Source: Prunella strophiata
Taxonomy: Eukaryota; Chordata; Aves; Passeriformes; Prunellidae
DNA: 64,000 nt
Direction of reading: 5' to 3'
NCBI GenBank assembly: GCA_036583965.1
Contig: JAZBQD010000027.1
Span: forward strand, 4,785,187-4,849,186
Shown here: piece by piece, positions 60,481-64,000 of the stretch
How positions within the stretch are numbered: the first letter of the stretch is position 1
How the letters are laid out: each line of letters starts with the position of its first letter
Notes under the pieces: model-generated
The model's input: only the letters and a program-made list of their open reading frames with translations
Database searches by the model: none
What the model was told of the DNA's origin: nothing
Translations under genes and position numbers: made by a program

Positions 60481-63420
60481 TTGGCTTGTATGAGGCACTC
60501 TGTGTTTTGATGCTTTGCTCTAGGCTTTTGGATTTAAATAAAGATTTCAATATAAACGCTCCCTTCCACTCTCTCCTTTCTTCTCTCCTTTTCCTTTGGT
60601 GCAAAACTCTCAAAGAGTTGCCTGAAGGACCAGCTCAGTGAGTGTTTGAAACCCAGCTGCTCACTCCTTGCTTAACAAAGGCAGCCTTCAACAACCTGTG
60701 ATAATTGTTTTCAGGGAATGAAATCACAAAGACAGAAACAAAATAAAGATACAAAACCAAGTCTTTTCAAAAGTAACTTTCTGACCACCCAGTTATCTCC
60801 TGGGATGGACTGGCTGTGATGCTGGGATGAGGTAGGAGGACAGATTTGGTCAGCCAGGCTGCCTCCCAGCCAGCCCTCTTGCTCCCAAGGAATGGGCTTT
60901 AGTGCCATACTCCACTTCCTTTCGAGTGTGCCAAGTCTTCCCACACTGCTCAGTAATACTCTCACACCTCAGAGATTTTGGCAGGCTCCTGCACAGCCTC
61001 TCTGCTTCTCCTCTTGCCTGCAATAAGCAAACTCCAGTCTTTAATATGTGGGGGCAAGTAGATTTATTTAACTCGTCCCTCATGCTTTCAGCTCTGATTT
61101 CAAACCAGTTGATTGGTAATTTCTTGTCAGCAAATTCCACCCCAGCTGTATCTTCAGCAGGGGTAAACTGCCAAATCTCTCTAATTTCCATGGAGCTATG
61201 CCACTTTTCCCAGTCCCAGTCCAGCCCAATAGCCTGACTCCAGTCATCTTGCTGTCAGGCTGTCACACACACCCAAGGGCTCACTTTGCTCTCTCTCACA
61301 CTAAAGCTTTTAGGGTTCCTCCTTCCTAAAGAATTTTGCATTCAGATGTTTCTCTCATCTAGAAAAACTACTTTTCCTCCTCTAACATTCCATCACTTTC
61401 CCATCAAAATGACCAAACTTCCTGGTTTCTGCCATGCTTCACATGCAAGGTACTCAGTAATGTTTGAAAAACATTGCACCTAAAACTGTCATTAAAATGC
61501 TTTTTTCTGCTTTGCTAATGCACAGGAGGAGCCCTCAGTGAAATGGATGAATCAAAAACTTTCATCAGTCACATTGGTAGAAAATCTGCATGACCAGAGC
61601 CATGTATCATTTGTCACTTCTACTAATCCACAGGACTGAGTTCCTATTCAAAACAAGCCAAACAATCTCAGAGGGAGGGGAAGATCTTGTAAGACCCTGT
61701 ATCAAATGCTCCACCAGGCTCCAACTGCAATATATCTAAGGCAGTCCCTTTGTCCAGTACTCTGTTTTTGCATGATTGAGGGTGAAATTGCATAACCATT
61801 CCCTCCCTGTCTCCCTCAGGCACAGCACCCTGTGGTTTGGAGCAATTTAAGTCTTAGTCCAAAAATTTGTCTCACTTTTCTCCCATCTTGGTGGTCCACA
61901 CTAAATCCCAACTCTTTCTCCTTTGCTTTCTTACTCCTTTCTTCCTGACCCATTATGGTCCCAGCACGCAGAGCTTCACCCCATTCTTTCCCTTCACCTC
62001 CAAACATGCAAAGTCACAGGGAGAAATTTTAGAGATCTCTGGTATCACCAACTCAGTTTACAAAAACCTTAACAGTGGCACCTATTGCTGTCCTATCCAC
62101 CACCCTCTTTCCAGAAGAGGTTAGGGAATACTCCAAATTCCTGTCTCAGTTGAAGAGACTGTTCAGCCCCTCTGTAAAACTGCAAGAGGTATGGACACTT
62201 GTGAATTTGGGAGAAAAAAGAAAGCTGGCTCCCTCCCAGGGGAAAGGCTTTACACATCAAGATGCAGACAGAGAATCTGGTCCTGCTTTAAAGAGGAGGG
62301 ACACAATTCTATTTCTAGCAGGGACATCAGTATGAGCAACTCCCTCTGAAGCCAAAGGATTTTTGCCCTCAGATATCCAAGGGCAGAAACCAGGAGCCAG
62401 AGTCAGCCCTGGTGCCAGCTGATGGAACAAGCACCCTCCAGCTGTAGAAAAATAGCTCCCAACACTAGGATAAAGCTGGAGCCACTGGAAGTGTCCTTGC
62501 AGACACAAACAGATTTATGACCCAAAAATTCAAGCAGAAATTATCATGGCAACCACTGCTAATGCCAGGAGACATTTATTCCCTGCCTATCCATCCTGCT
62601 TGGCTCACAGATCCCAGTGGTCCTCCCTGGGACAGCCACACACTCTGTGTGAAAGCACTTGGCTTCTGGGGATGCCATGAATTTCTGTGTTCCCTACCAC
62701 ACACACTCACCAAGCAAGCCTTGATTTAGCTGCAGTAATCTCTGATGCCTGCTCTCACAAAGAGAACTGTTTATTTTATAGGATCTCAAATGGGTGGGAA
62801 TAAACTGCCTGCCTCTGCATCAGAACAAGGTCACTGTCCCACTCTGCTGCCCAGCAAATGTGGATAAATTCAGCATGCCCCAGGGCTGCAGAGAGAGCCA
62901 AGCTCCATCACCCTGGGCTGCCTTGTGTTGGTGCAGCATGGGCAGAGAAAGCCTGGCCTCTAAATGTGGCTTGGGAGAGGATGGGACATCAGGGAATTGC
63001 ACCCTTGGAAGCACAGCAGGCCCTGAATGAGATCCAATATAAGCTACACAACCAAAAGGGAAAGATTTCACAGCTTGGCCAGCAGCAGCTTCCAGAGCTT
63101 TGGAGGAGCCCCAGCACACTGGTCTAAGGGAGAAGTACCCACACAAGAGCTGGAGTGGCTTGAGGTGCCTCTCCTTCTCAGGAAAAGAGCACTGACTACC
63201 TGGTGCACTGCAGCCCAGCTTGAGGAGCAGGGATGCTCTGGAGGAACCCAATTTCTGGCCAGGACACTTCCAGGACCACAGGGCTCTGATGAGTGTCTGA
63301 GTTGGTCCTGAAGTGTTTTACTGCAAATGACCACTTTGACCCCAGCACACTTGCATAAACTGACAGGTTTTACAGGAGGGCTCGTGGCACTCCCAAAGCC
63401 AGCAGCTTCCCAAAGCCCCA
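60481..63420. other. Non-genic interval
   Basis: No gene is recognised. AATAAAGA at about 60537 looks like a polyadenylation signal but has no transcript upstream that I can support. Frames such as 61191-60850 minus (113 codons) and 63251-62820 minus (143 codons) show no known domain. Confidence 0.5.
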
Positions 63421-63438
63421 CAGCCAGCCAGCCAGCCA
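63421..63438 (+). repeat. (CAGC)4 tandem repeat
   Basis: Four CAGC units plus CA. Minor. Confidence 0.85.
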
Positions 63439-63799
63439 ACAATTTGGCATGTGGTCACTGTGCCTTCAGCAGCAGCTCCCCAGCCACACAGCCCTGAGAT
63501 CTCTGGGGCTCTGGTGTGAGACTGTGGTCTCATTTTTGTCCACTTAGCCAGAACACAGGCAATGGAATTTTTGGACCAGTTTTATGAGCCTGCATCACAA
63601 AAGAGGCAGGTGACACCTGGCCCAGCATAAATCCTGCCACTAACAAGGGAGTCTTCCAGGATGGTCTGAACCAGCAGAGAGAGCTGATACCAAACCAGCA
63701 TGATCTCTCGTGTGGCTGCAGTGTTTTGGATGCAGTACTAACACCCTAAAGACAGTTTTATGGCATCACTGTGTGAGGACTCTGTTTGAACTCCTCTGG
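63439..63799. other. Non-genic interval
   Basis: Nothing is recognised. Confidence 0.5.
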
Positions 63800-63925
63800 T
63801 TTAAGCCTTGATTTAAGCTAATGCATAATTCATAATGGGGATGATAACAGATGGCAACTTGTGAAGCCACAGGAACTCAATCAGTTGTGATCACATGACA
63901 ACACCCTAAATAATTTAAATCACTT
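63800..63925. promoter_or_regulatory. Candidate POU-type regulatory element
   Basis: Seen: ATGCATAATTCAT (63821-63833) matches the POU class III (BRN2-type) and octamer-like site, followed by ATAATGG, GATAACAG and CAGATG (63848-63853, E-box) within 25 bp. POU plus E-box adjacency is known from neural enhancers. The rest is inference, and the window ends soon after. Confidence 0.28.
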
Positions 63926-64000
63926 CTTACTGCCAGAGCTGCTCTGCTGGGGCCCTGTTACAGAGATGCTGATGCCACACTGTGGGAATCATCCTGCAGG

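Noticed and set aside
60460..60600. Solo LTR suggested by AATAAA and nearby TG/CA ends
   Set aside because: No paired terminal inverted TG...CA boundaries or flanking duplication could be defined.
60825..60845. TGAGGTAG, the let-7 seed
   Set aside because: Sequence after the seed (GAGGACAG) does not match let-7 and no hairpin precursor is evident.

Overview
This is nuclear DNA of a vertebrate, most probably a bird. The diagnostic evidence is CR1 (chicken repeat 1) LINE fragments. The clearest, at 16266-16680, ends in the octamer tail ATTCTGTG typical of avian CR1. Interspersed repeats are sparse, simple-sequence tracts are short and CpG is depleted, which all fits a bird. The sequence does not tell me the species.

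I find no protein-coding gene, tRNA, rRNA or CpG-island promoter that I can defend, so I read the window as intergenic or deep-intronic DNA. The open frames are short, overlap on both strands and resemble no protein I recognise. The only long ones (864-895 codons) are by-products of a tandem repeat.

Layout: 1-19230 is unique-looking DNA with a compound tetranucleotide microsatellite beside a small CR1 scrap (9625-9787), a CR1 3' end (16266-16680), two stretches that look like possible regulatory elements (about 4268-4735 and 12225-12315) and a 23-bp palindrome centred on an AP-1 site (17721-17743). 19231-21759 is the most striking feature: a 32-bp minisatellite of 79 copies, 78 of them apparently identical, open in all six reading frames and with an 8-bp hairpin in each unit. 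21760-30980 is unique-looking DNA with two perfect hairpins, a 46-bp A tract and a minus-strand CR1 fragment. About 30980-32370 on the minus strand, perhaps extending to 33800, is a decayed non-LTR retrotransposon that resembles the RTE clade. It keeps a recognisable reverse-transcriptase motif and is interrupted by simple repeats. 33810-64000 is again mostly unique-looking DNA, with a third sizeable CR1 (55811-56224), several short tandem and palindromic repeats, and five stretches dense in homeodomain, SOX, FOX, TCF or POU-like words that could be conserved enhancers.

No genes work together here. The points of biological interest are the homogenised minisatellite, the RTE-like fossil and the unproven enhancer candidates. 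The enhancer calls rest on motif clustering alone and need cross-species alignment.
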